Below, one piece after another: positions 35,890 through 44,404 of a stretch of DNA of 64,000 bases; within the stretch, counting starts at the first letter, position 1; each line of letters starts with the position of its first letter. The notes beneath the pieces were generated by a model that searched no databases, was not told the DNA's origin, and saw only the letters and a list, made by a program, of their open reading frames with translations. Both the position numbers and the translations under genes were made by a program. This stretch comes from Lactobacillus sp. (GTDB lineage Bacteria; Bacillota; Bacilli; Lactobacillales; Lactobacillaceae): assembly GCA_022483245.1 (NCBI GenBank), contig JAKVNR010000001.1:558001-622000 (forward strand). The letters run 5' to 3'.

Positions 35890-36447
35890 TTAATGCATTA
35901 ATTTAATTTCACCAGCGGCAATTGGCAAAGTCGTATGAGCATCATAGCTCATAACATCCCCAGCAACACTAGATGGCAATTCAAGATCTGCCGGAACGCC
36001 ATGAACATAAACTACTCGCTTATCTAATTGAAGATCATCACTGCCAAATGCTTCTTTAAATTTTGCCTGAAGCTTTGTTAATTGAACGTCAATTTCATAT
36101 TCATAATATCCTTTTTCATCCGCTACAGGATAGCCATCATGGGGTATATTCATATCTTCAGGGGCATCATCTAAAGGTACCATGGTTGTACCAGAAACAG
36201 CCGCAGTTTCAGGTAAATCAATAAAGCCATCATGGTTAACATCTTCTTTTTTAGTTGGAACATGAGCTTTAGTGCCATCAGGAAAACCATGAAAATGTTC
36301 CCAGTGTTCTATGTTAGCTGGAGTATCAAACATCTCAACATGAATATGTAATTTATCACCATCTTCTTCGAAGGTGGCGATACCATGAGCTTTAGTACCA
36401 ATCTTTTCTTCGTTTAATGGTTCAATATTTGCAATATATTTTGTCAT
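35890..36447 (-). CDS. His-rich, EF-hand-like, CHRD-type metal-binding protein (putative)
   Basis: A 185-residue acidic protein with no signal peptide. HIH at 34-36 and HWEHFHG at 48-54 form a likely metal-binding cluster. DVNHDGFIDLPE at 69-80 fits the Ca2+-binding EF-hand loop pattern DxNxDGxIDxxE. The C-terminal half, with VYVHGVPADLELPSSVAGD, resembles CHRD-type domains. The function is unknown. It has its own promoter with a perfect FNR-type box and belongs to the same predicted regulon as the ATPase and chaperone. Confidence 0.7.
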   Translation of the reverse strand: MTKYIANIEPLNEEKIGTKAHGIATFEEDGDKLHIHVEMFDTPANIEHWEHFHGFPDGTKAHVPTKKEDVNHDGFIDLPETAAVSGTTMVPLDDAPEDMNIPHDGYPVADEKGYYEYEIDVQLTKLQAKFKEAFGSDDLQLDKRVVYVHGVPADLELPSSVAGDVMSYDAHTTLPIAAGEIKLMH

Positions 36448-36509
36448 AATAGATTTCCTTTCTGCCTAAATATCTAAAGTGATTATATTATGATGCGATA
36501 ATAGATAAC

Positions 36510-36523
36510 TTGATCTGGATCAA
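36510..36523. promoter_or_regulatory. FNR-type box upstream of the His-rich gene
   Basis: TTGATCTGGATCAA matches TTGAT-N4-ATCAA, extended to AACTTGAT / ATCAAGTT arms. A perfect TATAAT (36482-36487, minus strand) lies exactly 22 nt beyond it, placing the centre at -41.5, the class II activator position. No good -35 exists, as expected for an activator-dependent promoter. Confidence 0.88.
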
Positions 36524-36595
36524 GTTATTTATATTTTTCCGATCATCAACAAAAAGATTAGTTATTTATTTTCGATTCTATTGCCTAACCAATAA

Positions 36596-36985
36596 GGCAA
36601 TGCTACAAATACTCTTCCACCCCTTACAATTGGAAGTTTAAGTGTAGACAGAGTGCTGGCTTTTGCAGACAAAGAAGATTATAAAGGATTAACTAATTAC
36701 TTACTTCAAGGACTGCAAAATCTTAAAAATGCAGGGGTTCAATTTGCTAGTTTGACTGGTATGACACCTCATCTAGTAATTAATGAACTAAATAAAAAGA
36801 GTCCCATTCCAATTGTTAATATGCTATCTACAGCCAAGAACTATGTGATAAAAAATAATTACAAAAAAGTAGCACTTTAGGGAACTAAACCTACAATGTC
36901 TAATGGATTCTTTCAAAGAGAATTTGAAAATACCGATATAACTCTGGTCACACCAAATTCGGCAGAACAAGAAAAAATTTACTCC
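36596..36985 (+). pseudogene. Aspartate/glutamate racemase remnant
   Basis: One frame reads TIGSLSVDRVLAFADKEDY, then LTGMTPHLVINEL, then IVNMLSTAKNYVIKNNYKKVAL, the middle of an Asp/Glu racemase. A TAG at 36878-36880 interrupts a family-typical LLGTKPTM segment (TTG to TAG). The N-terminal GGMG region and the C-terminal third with the second catalytic Cys are missing. The frame then runs directly into the YheO-like regulator remnant, so a deletion fused the two genes. The boundary at about 36985 is approximate. Confidence 0.85.
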
Positions 36986-37591
36986 AATCTTTGCAAATAT
37001 CTAGCTGCAACTTTGGGTTCAGATTATGAAGTTATAGTTCATTCTGTTGATAATGCACACGTTGTAGCAATTGAGAACGGTTATATTAGTGGTCGTAATC
37101 TTGATTCACCAATCACTAATTTAGCTATTTCATTAATTAAAAGTGGTTACTATAAAGATCATGATTTCAAAGTTCATTACAAAGCCAAAACCAAAACTCA
37201 ACGCTAAGTTATCGGCTCCACCTTTTTTATTAAAAATGACCAAAATCAAATACAAGGTATATTATGTATAAATCATGATATAAGCAAAAATAAACAAGTT
37301 ATTGATAATTTGATGGATATTCTTAATATTCCGCAAGAATCAGAAAAAAGCAATCATACAGACGAACCAGAAGAAGTACTGGCTACTTCTGTAGAGGGTT
37401 TAATTTATTCCGTGGTTGACCCTAAGATGCTCCAAAGCAATATGCTCCTAAGTCCAAAACAAAAAGAAAAATTAATCAGTGAATTGCATATTAAAGGCGT
37501 TTTTTCTGTCAAAGGCTCGGTCCAAAAAGTCGCTAAAATTTTACGTATTTCTGAACCGACAATTTATCGCTATCTAAGAAATCTTAAGTAA
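36986..37591 (+). pseudogene. YheO-type PAS-HTH regulator remnant
   Basis: The PAS part reads CKYLAATLGSDYEVIVHSVD then ENGYISGRNLDSPITNLAI, typical of YheO-like PAS domains. The HTH part ends in KVAKILRISEPTIYRYLRNLK. Between them a TAA at 37205-37207 interrupts an otherwise continuous frame (probably CAA to TAA). The N-terminus is fused in frame to the racemase remnant. YheO-like regulators often sit beside amino-acid racemase or metabolism genes, so both remnants probably come from one former locus. Confidence 0.85.
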
Positions 37592-37617
37592 TTTTATTTA
37601 ATTGATTTCTCATACAA

Positions 37618-37656
37618 AAAGCTCTCAATTTCATTGAAACTGAGAGCTTTATTTTT
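37618..37656 (+). terminator. Terminator after the regulator remnant
   Basis: Stem AAAGCTCTCA / TGAGAGCTTT with an inner TTTCA / GAAA pairing is followed by ATTTTTG. Confidence 0.85.
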
Positions 37657-37837
37657 GTCATATTTTTGATAAGAACGATAATGCTTTTGAATCAAATATC
37701 ATCTTTCTCAACATATGAACCATTAAAGTTTGTAGACTTTTGGCAGACAACCAAACTATTTTTTATTATTTCATCTAGATTTTAACCTTTCGCAATGTAG
37801 TTAAATCAGGATTCCCTCATAACTTAACATTGTCCCT

Positions 37838-38668
37838 TTATTCTGCTTCCACAAAGTCGCGCAAGAGCCACGAGTTGATGCCGAAGAACACTGCATCAAT
37901 TACCAGCAAGATCAAATTATCAACCCACAACTCCGTGTTGCCTTCAAGCATAATCATAATCCAGCGATTGTAGGCGTCGTTAAAAATATTCATCAGCCAG
38001 AAAGCTAAAATGATAAAGATAACCCCAATCACAAACCGGCCGAGCTTAGCCATATTTGTTGGCAAATAATCTGCCAAAGTCCGTGAGCCTAAATTAATTA
38101 AGGAAATACCGGTATAAACTAACAAGCCAAACACGAGCATAAAGACAATACCGCCTAAAATTGACCAAGGATCAATTTTGCTCAAAACTTCTGCGGAAAA
38201 CAATTTTTGAATCGATCGAGTAGTTTCTGAAATATTCCTTTTATCTAGTAAAACTGGCAGTAATAAGAGCGTGCCAATAACTGAGTAAATCAGCCCCAGG
38301 ATAATATAGGAAAGAAAGGCTGACAGCAGGTTACTCCCATAAAATTTAGCCGTAGAAATTGGGATCAACCGCCAGGTTGCCGACCGATTGATCTTTTCGT
38401 TTTGCCGAACTGAGATAAAGAAGTAAGCGATAATGCCCAGCATGCCCCAAATCAAAACGCACGTGCCTAATAACAAACAAATGCTAGAAAATGGGCTCAA
38501 TTCGCCGTTACTCAACATTTCTTCATAAAAATGTCCTCTAGCCGCGGATTTAATCATCGCAATAATCAGTGATACGACCGAAGCTAAGAGCGTCACCCAG
38601 AGGACTTGCCAGACACCATGCCGCTTGCGGGCAAACATCGCTTTAAATGTCATTCCAAAACTACTCAT
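37838..38668 (-). CDS. ABC-2 type membrane permease
   Basis: A 276-residue protein with six predicted membrane helices and no recognisable catalytic motif. It is the membrane part of an exporter whose ATPase is encoded immediately upstream. The ATG at 38668 overlaps the ATPase stop by 8 nt and has AGGAGG 6 nt before it, so the longer frame is not used. The operon order GntR-ATPase-permease is that of YtrA-type systems that respond to cell-envelope stress or antimicrobial peptides; the substrate here is unknown. Confidence 0.85.
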   Translation of the reverse strand: MSSFGMTFKAMFARKRHGVWQVLWVTLLASVVSLIIAMIKSAARGHFYEEMLSNGELSPFSSICLLLGTCVLIWGMLGIIAYFFISVRQNEKINRSATWRLIPISTAKFYGSNLLSAFLSYIILGLIYSVIGTLLLLPVLLDKRNISETTRSIQKLFSAEVLSKIDPWSILGGIVFMLVFGLLVYTGISLINLGSRTLADYLPTNMAKLGRFVIGVIFIILAFWLMNIFNDAYNRWIMIMLEGNTELWVDNLILLVIDAVFFGINSWLLRDFVEAE

Positions 38669-39365
38669 CTTCGCCCTCCTGATAGAAACTTTCGTAATAT
38701 TGCTCAATCGATTGTCCTTTAGCTCGGATATCGTCCGCGCCTTGTTTAGCTAAAACAGTTTGGTCCTTAACGATGACAACTTCATCTAACACAGACGAGA
38801 TTTCATTAACAAAGTGGTCTGACAATAGGATTGTTGACTGGTCGTTCTTCCACAGCAGAATTGAATTAATGATCCGTTTGCGCGCCATCACATCAATCCC
38901 GCTGAATGGTTCATCCAGTAAATACAGCGGCACTTGCCGGGCAAAAGTTAGTGAAATAATCAGCTTCTCTTTCATCCCGCGCGACATTTCCCGCAAACGC
39001 ATATCAGGCGACAGGTTCATAAATTGCTGCAGCTTGCGATATTCTTCTCGGTCAAAGTCTGGAAAAACCTGCTCATAAAAATCTGCTACTTGGCTGATTT
39101 TCATTGCTTTATTAAAACCAGATAACTGGTCAGTAAAGGAAATGCAAGCTTTGCGAGCTGCTTCATTATCTTGACCGTCTACCGTCACTTGTCCATGCCA
39201 GTGCTTAGCCTGTCCGCTAATAATCCGCATCAAGGTCGTTTTACCTGCCCCATTGGCACCTAACAAAGCCACAATCTTTCCTGGTTCTAAATCAAGGCAG
39301 ACGCCTTGCAAAATCAACTTGTGGTGTTTGCTGTAACTCAAATTTTTAATGCTCAGAATCGCCAT
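38661..39365 (-). CDS. ABC transporter ATP-binding protein, YtrB-like
   Basis: A 234-residue ABC ATPase: Walker A LLGANGAGKTTLM at about residues 34-46, a signature region degenerate to REMSRGMKEKL, Walker B VPLYLLDEPFSGID, and a switch His in LLSDHF. The missing LSGGQ consensus (SRGMK) is common in this drug-export/YtrB subfamily. Its start overlaps the GntR gene by 20 nt. Confidence 0.92.
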   Translation of the reverse strand: MAILSIKNLSYSKHHKLILQGVCLDLEPGKIVALLGANGAGKTTLMRIISGQAKHWHGQVTVDGQDNEAARKACISFTDQLSGFNKAMKISQVADFYEQVFPDFDREEYRKLQQFMNLSPDMRLREMSRGMKEKLIISLTFARQVPLYLLDEPFSGIDVMARKRIINSILLWKNDQSTILLSDHFVNEISSVLDEVVIVKDQTVLAKQGADDIRAKGQSIEQYYESFYQEGEDE

Positions 39366-39729
39366 CTTGCTCCTCTTTTCTTAGATAGTTCTCTAACGCT
39401 GCTTGTGCTGATCTATGCTCTAAGCCCAAACCCTGCATTTCTTTCAAAAAATCAGTCACCGCTTGTTTGATGAGTTGTTCTTTGGTGTCAGCGATTAAAT
39501 CCTGATCATCGGTCACGAAGTTGCCTTCGCCGCGCTTGGTATAAATAAAGCCCTGCATGTTCAGGTCCCGCAGCGCCCGCTGGACCGTGTTGACATTAAC
39601 TGTCTCAGTGACAGCTAATTTGCGAACCGATGGCAACCGGTCACCTGCTTGCAGCTGACCTTGGACAATCTGCTTAATCAATCGTTGCTCGATTTGCAGA
39701 TAAATTGGGACATTATCTTTGAATTCCAC
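39346..39729 (-). CDS. GntR-family regulator, YtrA subfamily
   Basis: A 127-residue repressor: an N-terminal winged HTH (PIYLQIEQRLIKQIVQGQLQAGDRLPSVRKLA and VNVNTVQRALRDL) with only a short C-terminal helical dimerisation tail, which defines the YtrA subfamily. It leads the exporter operon and probably represses it by binding the inverted repeat at 39744-39767 until an inducer appears. Confidence 0.94.
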   Translation of the reverse strand: MEFKDNVPIYLQIEQRLIKQIVQGQLQAGDRLPSVRKLAVTETVNVNTVQRALRDLNMQGFIYTKRGEGNFVTDDQDLIADTKEQLIKQAVTDFLKEMQGLGLEHRSAQAALENYLRKEEQDGDSEH

Positions 39730-39743
39730 CTGCTCACTTCCTT

Positions 39744-39795
39744 ACTGTTATATTTATCTAATACAGTATTATATACTCTTTTCCAGCAGATGCAA
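39744..39795 (-). promoter_or_regulatory. Promoter and candidate operator of the GntR-ABC operon
   Basis: On the minus strand TTGCAT (39790-39795) and TATAAT (39768-39773) are 16 nt apart. Directly after the -10 lies the inverted repeat ACTGTATT / AATAACAGT-like (39744-39767; ACTGT arms), where a repressor would block transcription start. Confidence 0.7.
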
Positions 39796-39844
39796 GTGTA
39801 ATTTCTGGCAATAGTTTCACAAATTTAAACTAGCTTTTTTTAGC

Positions 39845-39896
39845 AAAAAAATAAGACCATAAATGCTTTAATAGCAGGCATTATGGTCTATTTTTT
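39845..39896 (-). terminator. Terminator downstream of pepT
   Basis: Stem AGACCATAATGC / GCATTTATGGTCT with flanking A/T tracts (T7 on the minus strand). It could also act on the plus strand. The remaining bases up to 40019 show nothing recognisable. Confidence 0.82.
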
Positions 39897-40019
39897 AAGC
39901 AAAAGACTACAAGTGTATAACTTTTAGTAAAGATTTTGCAACCTCTTACATCACTAATATTTTAGGATTTTTAAACTGTGTAAAAATCAGCCGAGTTAGC
40001 AAAAAATCCGATTTTTGTT

Positions 40020-41258
40020 TCACTTATTCTGCTGATAATTGAGTTCTGCAATCCGAATTAAAACATCAACAGCTTTTTCCATTGATTCCAGCACCGTGTA
40101 CTCATAGCGGCCATGCATGTTTTCTTCACCCGCAAACAAATTCGGGCATGGCAGGCCCATAAAGGTCAAAGTTGACCCATCCGTGCCGCCGCGAACAGGG
40201 TCTTCGTTAATTGTCAAACCTTCATCACGATATGCTTGCCGGGCAAGGTCTATGATTTCCATATGCTTCTTCAGTTCATCGGCCATGTTGTAGTATTGAT
40301 CGTGCATGTTCAAAGTTAAGCGTTTGACGCCCTGCTCTTCGTTCATTTTAGCGACCAGATCTTTGACAACTTGCTTGCGCCGCTCTAAACCATCGCGTTC
40401 AAAATCGCGGATAATGTATTCCATGTGCGCATTATCAACGGTTCCATTAAACGATAGCAAATGGTAAAAGCCCTCTAAGCCATCAGTATGCTCTGGGTCT
40501 TCATCTTTTGGCAGACCATTTTGGAAAGCAATTCCTAACTTAACGGCGCTGACCATTTGCCCTTTAGCCACCGCTGGGTGAACATTCACGCCTTGAATAT
40601 CAAGCGTAAATTCAGCCGCGCTAAAAGTTCCCCAATCAAGTTTGCCCGGTGCTTCGCCATCAACAGTAAATGCAAAATCGGCGTCAAAATCAGCCACGTC
40701 AAATTTTTGCGTACCCGTGCCGATTTCTTCATCAGGCGTAAAGGCTAACCGAATCCGGCCATGTTTAACTTCTGGGTGATCGACCAAGTATTTGACAAAG
40801 GTCATCAGTTCTGAGCAACCGCACTTATCATCCCCGCCCAGCAAAGTATCACCAGAAGCAGTAATAATCGTTTGACCTTCATAGTTTTTCAAATTAGGAA
40901 AGACTGCCGGGTCTAGGTAAAATTCGCTGTCACCCAGCTGAATCTTGGAGTGGCCATCGTAATTTTTGTGTACTTGCGGCTTCACATGTTCTGATTCAAA
41001 ATCAGCCGTATCACAGTGCGCGATAAAACCGATCGTTGGCACTTTTTCTGCAACGTTAGCAGGAATATCGGCAATCACCGCTGCTGATTTTTGATTATAG
41101 TGCACATCAGTTACGCCGATTTCAGCTAAATCAGCCATGATTACCCGTTGAAAATCAACTTGCCGCTGAGTCGACGGGAAACGGTCGGCATGCTCGTCAG
41201 AGCGTGAATTAATTTGCACGTACTTTAAAAAATACGGCAGTAAAACATCATACTTCAT
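40020..41258 (-). CDS. pepT: Peptidase T (tripeptide aminopeptidase)
   Basis: A 412-residue M20B zinc aminopeptidase that releases N-terminal residues from tripeptides in the cytosol. Metal-site motifs are FIAHCDTADF, LGGDDKCG, FTPDEEIGTG and FTVDGEAPG; GGTDGSTLTFMGLP is the C-terminal site. It starts 2 nt after the amino-acid permease stop, with AAAGGAG inside the permease end, so both are likely co-translated in peptide and amino-acid use. Confidence 0.97.
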   Translation of the reverse strand: MKYDVLLPYFLKYVQINSRSDEHADRFPSTQRQVDFQRVIMADLAEIGVTDVHYNQKSAAVIADIPANVAEKVPTIGFIAHCDTADFESEHVKPQVHKNYDGHSKIQLGDSEFYLDPAVFPNLKNYEGQTIITASGDTLLGGDDKCGCSELMTFVKYLVDHPEVKHGRIRLAFTPDEEIGTGTQKFDVADFDADFAFTVDGEAPGKLDWGTFSAAEFTLDIQGVNVHPAVAKGQMVSAVKLGIAFQNGLPKDEDPEHTDGLEGFYHLLSFNGTVDNAHMEYIIRDFERDGLERRKQVVKDLVAKMNEEQGVKRLTLNMHDQYYNMADELKKHMEIIDLARQAYRDEGLTINEDPVRGGTDGSTLTFMGLPCPNLFAGEENMHGRYEYTVLESMEKAVDVLIRIAELNYQQNK

Positions 41259-41260
41259 TC

Positions 41261-42871
41261 TTAATGCTCCTTTGTTAAAGCTTGATTCAATTGGGCAGCC
41301 TGCGGGTCAACCGTCCCTAAGCTAGAACGAACACCCCATTGATAAAAGATCAAAGCTACTACCACAATGACTACAAAGTCCCAAGGATATGATAAATAAT
41401 TTTGACCGCCAAAGCCACTGCTGCCTAAATACGACATAACTGCCATAAAAATCAGATAAATTAGCAGCCAGGCCGCGTGTCCTAATTGCTGCCTCAAATC
41501 AGCATGCTGGTACTTAAGCTCATAATACAGATAAAGCGGCAGCCCCAAAGCGATCACGAAAATCACTTGCACTGTGGTCGGCCACATCGACCAGTAAATC
41601 GCTAGACTAGTCAAAACGAAAGCCACTGGTGCCAAGATTTTCATATATTTCGGATTAAATGGCCGGTGCAGTTCGGGGTTAGTTTTTCTAAGCGCCATTA
41701 CCGTCACTGGACCCGTCAAATAAGCGATTAAAGTCGAGGCAGCAATGACTGTGGCCAGCAAGTTCCAATTCCGAAACACGCTGACTAAAATCACCGCCAG
41801 CACATAATCCGTCAGCATTGCATAGCGCGGGATCAGGTATTTTTGGTTGAGTTTGCCGAGCCATTTTGGCAAATGGCGGGTGTGCGTCATCGCTGCTAGC
41901 GCTCTGGAAGCCGTAGCCACAAACGCAACTCCCGTCCCAAAGGGCGACACAAATGCATCTAGATAAAGCAAAATAACCAGCCAATTAATCCCTAAAATAA
42001 TTGCTAGGTCTGCAAATGGTGAACTGAAATTAATCCCATGCCAGCCAGTTTTGGCAAGCATCTCCGGTTTGACTGCCCCAATAAAGGTGATTTGCAGCAT
42101 GATATAAATCGCCGCCGTAATCAGCATCGAAATCAGCACACCCCGGACCACATTTTTGCGCGGATTTTTCAGCTCTCCGCCCATATTGATGGTCGTTTGA
42201 AAAGCATCATAAGACATGATAATGCCAGACACAGATGTAGCTTCAAAAATCGATCGGCTGCCATAAGGCATGAATTCCTGCCAATTGCTCCCAAAATTTT
42301 GACTATGAAACCCGCTCAAAAGCAGCGTCACAATCGTAAGCGTTGGCAGCAAAATTTTAAAAATCGAGATCAAATTGGTAAAGTGCGTCATTAGCTTAAC
42401 CGACCAAAAGTTGATCAAGGTAAAGACCAGCATAAACGCGCATACTACTAGTAATCCAGCCGAAGTAATATTGCCGCCCTGCATAAAATGCTTAGTCCAA
42501 TTAGCCCAGCTCCACGGCCAAGACGACATGTATTGCACTGCCGCTACTGCTTCCATCGGCACCAAAATAATCAGTGAAATCCAATTAGCCCACGCCGCGA
42601 TAAAGCCAAGCAGCGGCCCATGGCTGTATTGGGCATACCGGCTCATCCCGCCGCTTTCAGGAAACATCGCACCGAGTTCAATGTAAGTCAAAGCAATGGC
42701 GATGATAATCACGGCCCCTAAAATCCAGGAAATAATGGCCGCTGGGCCAGCAATTTTTGCCGCTGAACCTGATCCAAAGAGCCAACCTGACCCAATCAAA
42801 GAATTCAGCGAGAGCATGACGGCTGAAAAGAGGCCGATCTGATGCCTGGTTTGCTGTTGATTGTTTTCCAT
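41261..42871 (-). CDS. APC-superfamily amino-acid permease
   Basis: A 536-residue membrane protein with 12 or more helices. It has the N-terminal GSGWLFGSGSAAKIAGPAAIISW and IELGAMFPESGGMSRYAQYSHG motifs of amino acid-polyamine-organocation transporters. The C-terminal helices are of the AGT subfamily kind. The specific amino acid is not clear. It is placed between nif3-like and pepT with 2-9 nt gaps, so it may be the distal part of the rpoD-trmK-nif3 transcript. Confidence 0.92.
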   Translation of the reverse strand: MENNQQQTRHQIGLFSAVMLSLNSLIGSGWLFGSGSAAKIAGPAAIISWILGAVIIIAIALTYIELGAMFPESGGMSRYAQYSHGPLLGFIAAWANWISLIILVPMEAVAAVQYMSSWPWSWANWTKHFMQGGNITSAGLLVVCAFMLVFTLINFWSVKLMTHFTNLISIFKILLPTLTIVTLLLSGFHSQNFGSNWQEFMPYGSRSIFEATSVSGIIMSYDAFQTTINMGGELKNPRKNVVRGVLISMLITAAIYIMLQITFIGAVKPEMLAKTGWHGINFSSPFADLAIILGINWLVILLYLDAFVSPFGTGVAFVATASRALAAMTHTRHLPKWLGKLNQKYLIPRYAMLTDYVLAVILVSVFRNWNLLATVIAASTLIAYLTGPVTVMALRKTNPELHRPFNPKYMKILAPVAFVLTSLAIYWSMWPTTVQVIFVIALGLPLYLYYELKYQHADLRQQLGHAAWLLIYLIFMAVMSYLGSSGFGGQNYLSYPWDFVVIVVVALIFYQWGVRSSLGTVDPQAAQLNQALTKEH

Positions 42872-42880
42872 TAGGCTAGC

Positions 42881-43678
42881 CTAACTCAAGTTTTGGAATG
42901 GATCAGTTGAAACTTGTGAAATGATAATCTCAACCTGCCATTTTAAAGCTGGTGCCCATTTCTGCAAAAGCTCAGCAACTTTATACTTAAATAACTTTTC
43001 AGTGTAGTGGCCTGGGTCAACTACGGTTAGGCCATTTGAAATAATGTCGTGGCCGGTATGATAGTAAACGTCGCCAGTCACATATGCATCCAGGCCAGCT
43101 TTAACTGCTTCTGGCCAGAATTTATTGCCGTCCCCGCACACTAGTCCAACGCGTTTAATTGGCCGCTGGTTGTCGCCTGTAATCAGACGCACAAAGTCGA
43201 CTTGCAGCTTGTCTTTGACGTAGTCGGCAAATTCCCGCGCCGTCAGCACTTGCGGCAATTCACCCCGACGGCCAATGGCAATGCCATCTAGGTCAAGACA
43301 GAACGGATTAATATCTTCTAAATCTAAAGCTTCTGCTTCCCACTGACTAGACCCATTTTGAGCCTTATCGGAATTAGTATGAATAGCGTAAACAGCAATC
43401 CCATGTTTGATCAAATCGCCATACATCCGCATTTGTGGATCAGTGAAATCTAGATTTTTAGCTGGACGGAAAATAACCGGGTGGTGGCTAACAATGAAAT
43501 CCACCTGCTGATCAATTGCTTCCTGGACAACTTGCGGACGCACGTCTAATGTGGTCATCACTTTGGTAACTTCTGCTTCAGGATCGCCAATTTGCATTCC
43601 CACTGGGTCGCCCTGTACGGCTAAATCTTCCGGGAAAAATTTTTGCAGCTGGGCAATGATGTCTTTGACCTTAGTCAT
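42881..43678 (-). CDS. Nif3-like dinuclear metal centre protein
   Basis: A 265-residue protein of the GTP cyclohydrolase I type 2/Nif3 family. Metal ligands appear in FIVSHHPVIF, YAIHTNSDKA and a C-terminal GHYTEKLF. This is the short form, without the PII-like insert found in about 370-residue Bacillus homologues. The biochemical role is unsettled. It overlaps trmK by 8 nt, the same pair as Bacillus yqfN-yqfO next to sigA. Confidence 0.93.
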   Translation of the reverse strand: MTKVKDIIAQLQKFFPEDLAVQGDPVGMQIGDPEAEVTKVMTTLDVRPQVVQEAIDQQVDFIVSHHPVIFRPAKNLDFTDPQMRMYGDLIKHGIAVYAIHTNSDKAQNGSSQWEAEALDLEDINPFCLDLDGIAIGRRGELPQVLTAREFADYVKDKLQVDFVRLITGDNQRPIKRVGLVCGDGNKFWPEAVKAGLDAYVTGDVYYHTGHDIISNGLTVVDPGHYTEKLFKYKVAELLQKWAPALKWQVEIIISQVSTDPFQNLS

Positions 43679-44351
43679 CTAGTTCTCCTTTGATTAACTC
43701 AATTTGTTCGGTTAACTTGGCAATTTTAGCATGATCCGGCTGAGCCGCTTGCTGCAAGTTACGCAGCAGCCGCTGATAGTATGTCAGCTGCCCTGACCAT
43801 TTACGTGCAAAAGCAGGATTGTCATCCTTTTTGGCTAAAATCTTCGGGCCAAATAAAGCTTCTTTCAGCGTCAAAGGATGTGTCTGGTCAGTTAGTTCAG
43901 CCTTAATTAATTCATAGCTATGCCCTTTAACCCAAAGCAATTGTTCATCAATGATTTGGTACTGATGATCTACCAGCCAAGCGCGAACTTGCGGTTCGCC
44001 AATATTGGGTTCCAGCACTAAATTCGGAAACCGCAACGGGCTTTGCGTCAAAATTTCAGTCATTAATTGACCGCCAACGCCGGCGATAACCACGGTTTCA
44101 ATGTGGTCTTCAGCTTTAATCGTAGCTAGGCCATTGCCCAGCCGCGTTTCAATCTGACTGCTAAGCCCGGCTGCTTGAATATCAGCTTGAGCATTGGCCA
44201 GCGGGCCTGCAGCGATGTCGCTGGCAATTGCAAAGGGAATTTTTCCAGCCTGCACCAGTGCAATCGGCAAGTAAGCATGGTCAGTCCCAATATCGGCCAG
44301 CCGCGTGTTAGCTGGCACCATCGCTGCTAAAGCTGCTAAACGTGCATCCAT
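43671..44351 (-). CDS. trmK: tRNA (adenine(22)-N1)-methyltransferase TrmK
   Basis: A 226-residue class I SAM methyltransferase (COG2384) that makes m1A22 in tRNA. It starts MDARLAALAAMVP; LADIGTDHAYLPIALV (about 18-33) is motif I, VIAGVGGQLMTEIL is motif IV, and a C-terminal coiled-coil tail follows. Position after rpoD matches Bacillus sigA-yqxD-yqfN. Confidence 0.95.
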   Translation of the reverse strand: MDARLAALAAMVPANTRLADIGTDHAYLPIALVQAGKIPFAIASDIAAGPLANAQADIQAAGLSSQIETRLGNGLATIKAEDHIETVVIAGVGGQLMTEILTQSPLRFPNLVLEPNIGEPQVRAWLVDHQYQIIDEQLLWVKGHSYELIKAELTDQTHPLTLKEALFGPKILAKKDDNPAFARKWSGQLTYYQRLLRNLQQAAQPDHAKIAKLTEQIELIKGELDD

Positions 44352-44373
44352 CTAAAGTCGCCCCTTTCTACGG

Positions 44374-44399
44374 AAAAAGCTACCGGTTGACCGGTAGCT
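44374..44399 (-). terminator. Terminator-like hairpin after rpoD
   Basis: A 9-bp stem AGCTACCGG / CCGGTAGCT with a 4-nt loop is followed on the minus strand by TTTTCC. It probably attenuates trmK-nif3 read-through. Confidence 0.85.
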
Positions 44400-44404
44400 A
44401 GTTA

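Noticed and set aside
41688-42686. Several 90-120 codon frames opposite the amino-acid permease
   Set aside because: All are antisense or shifted shadows of a long, well-matched membrane-protein gene.
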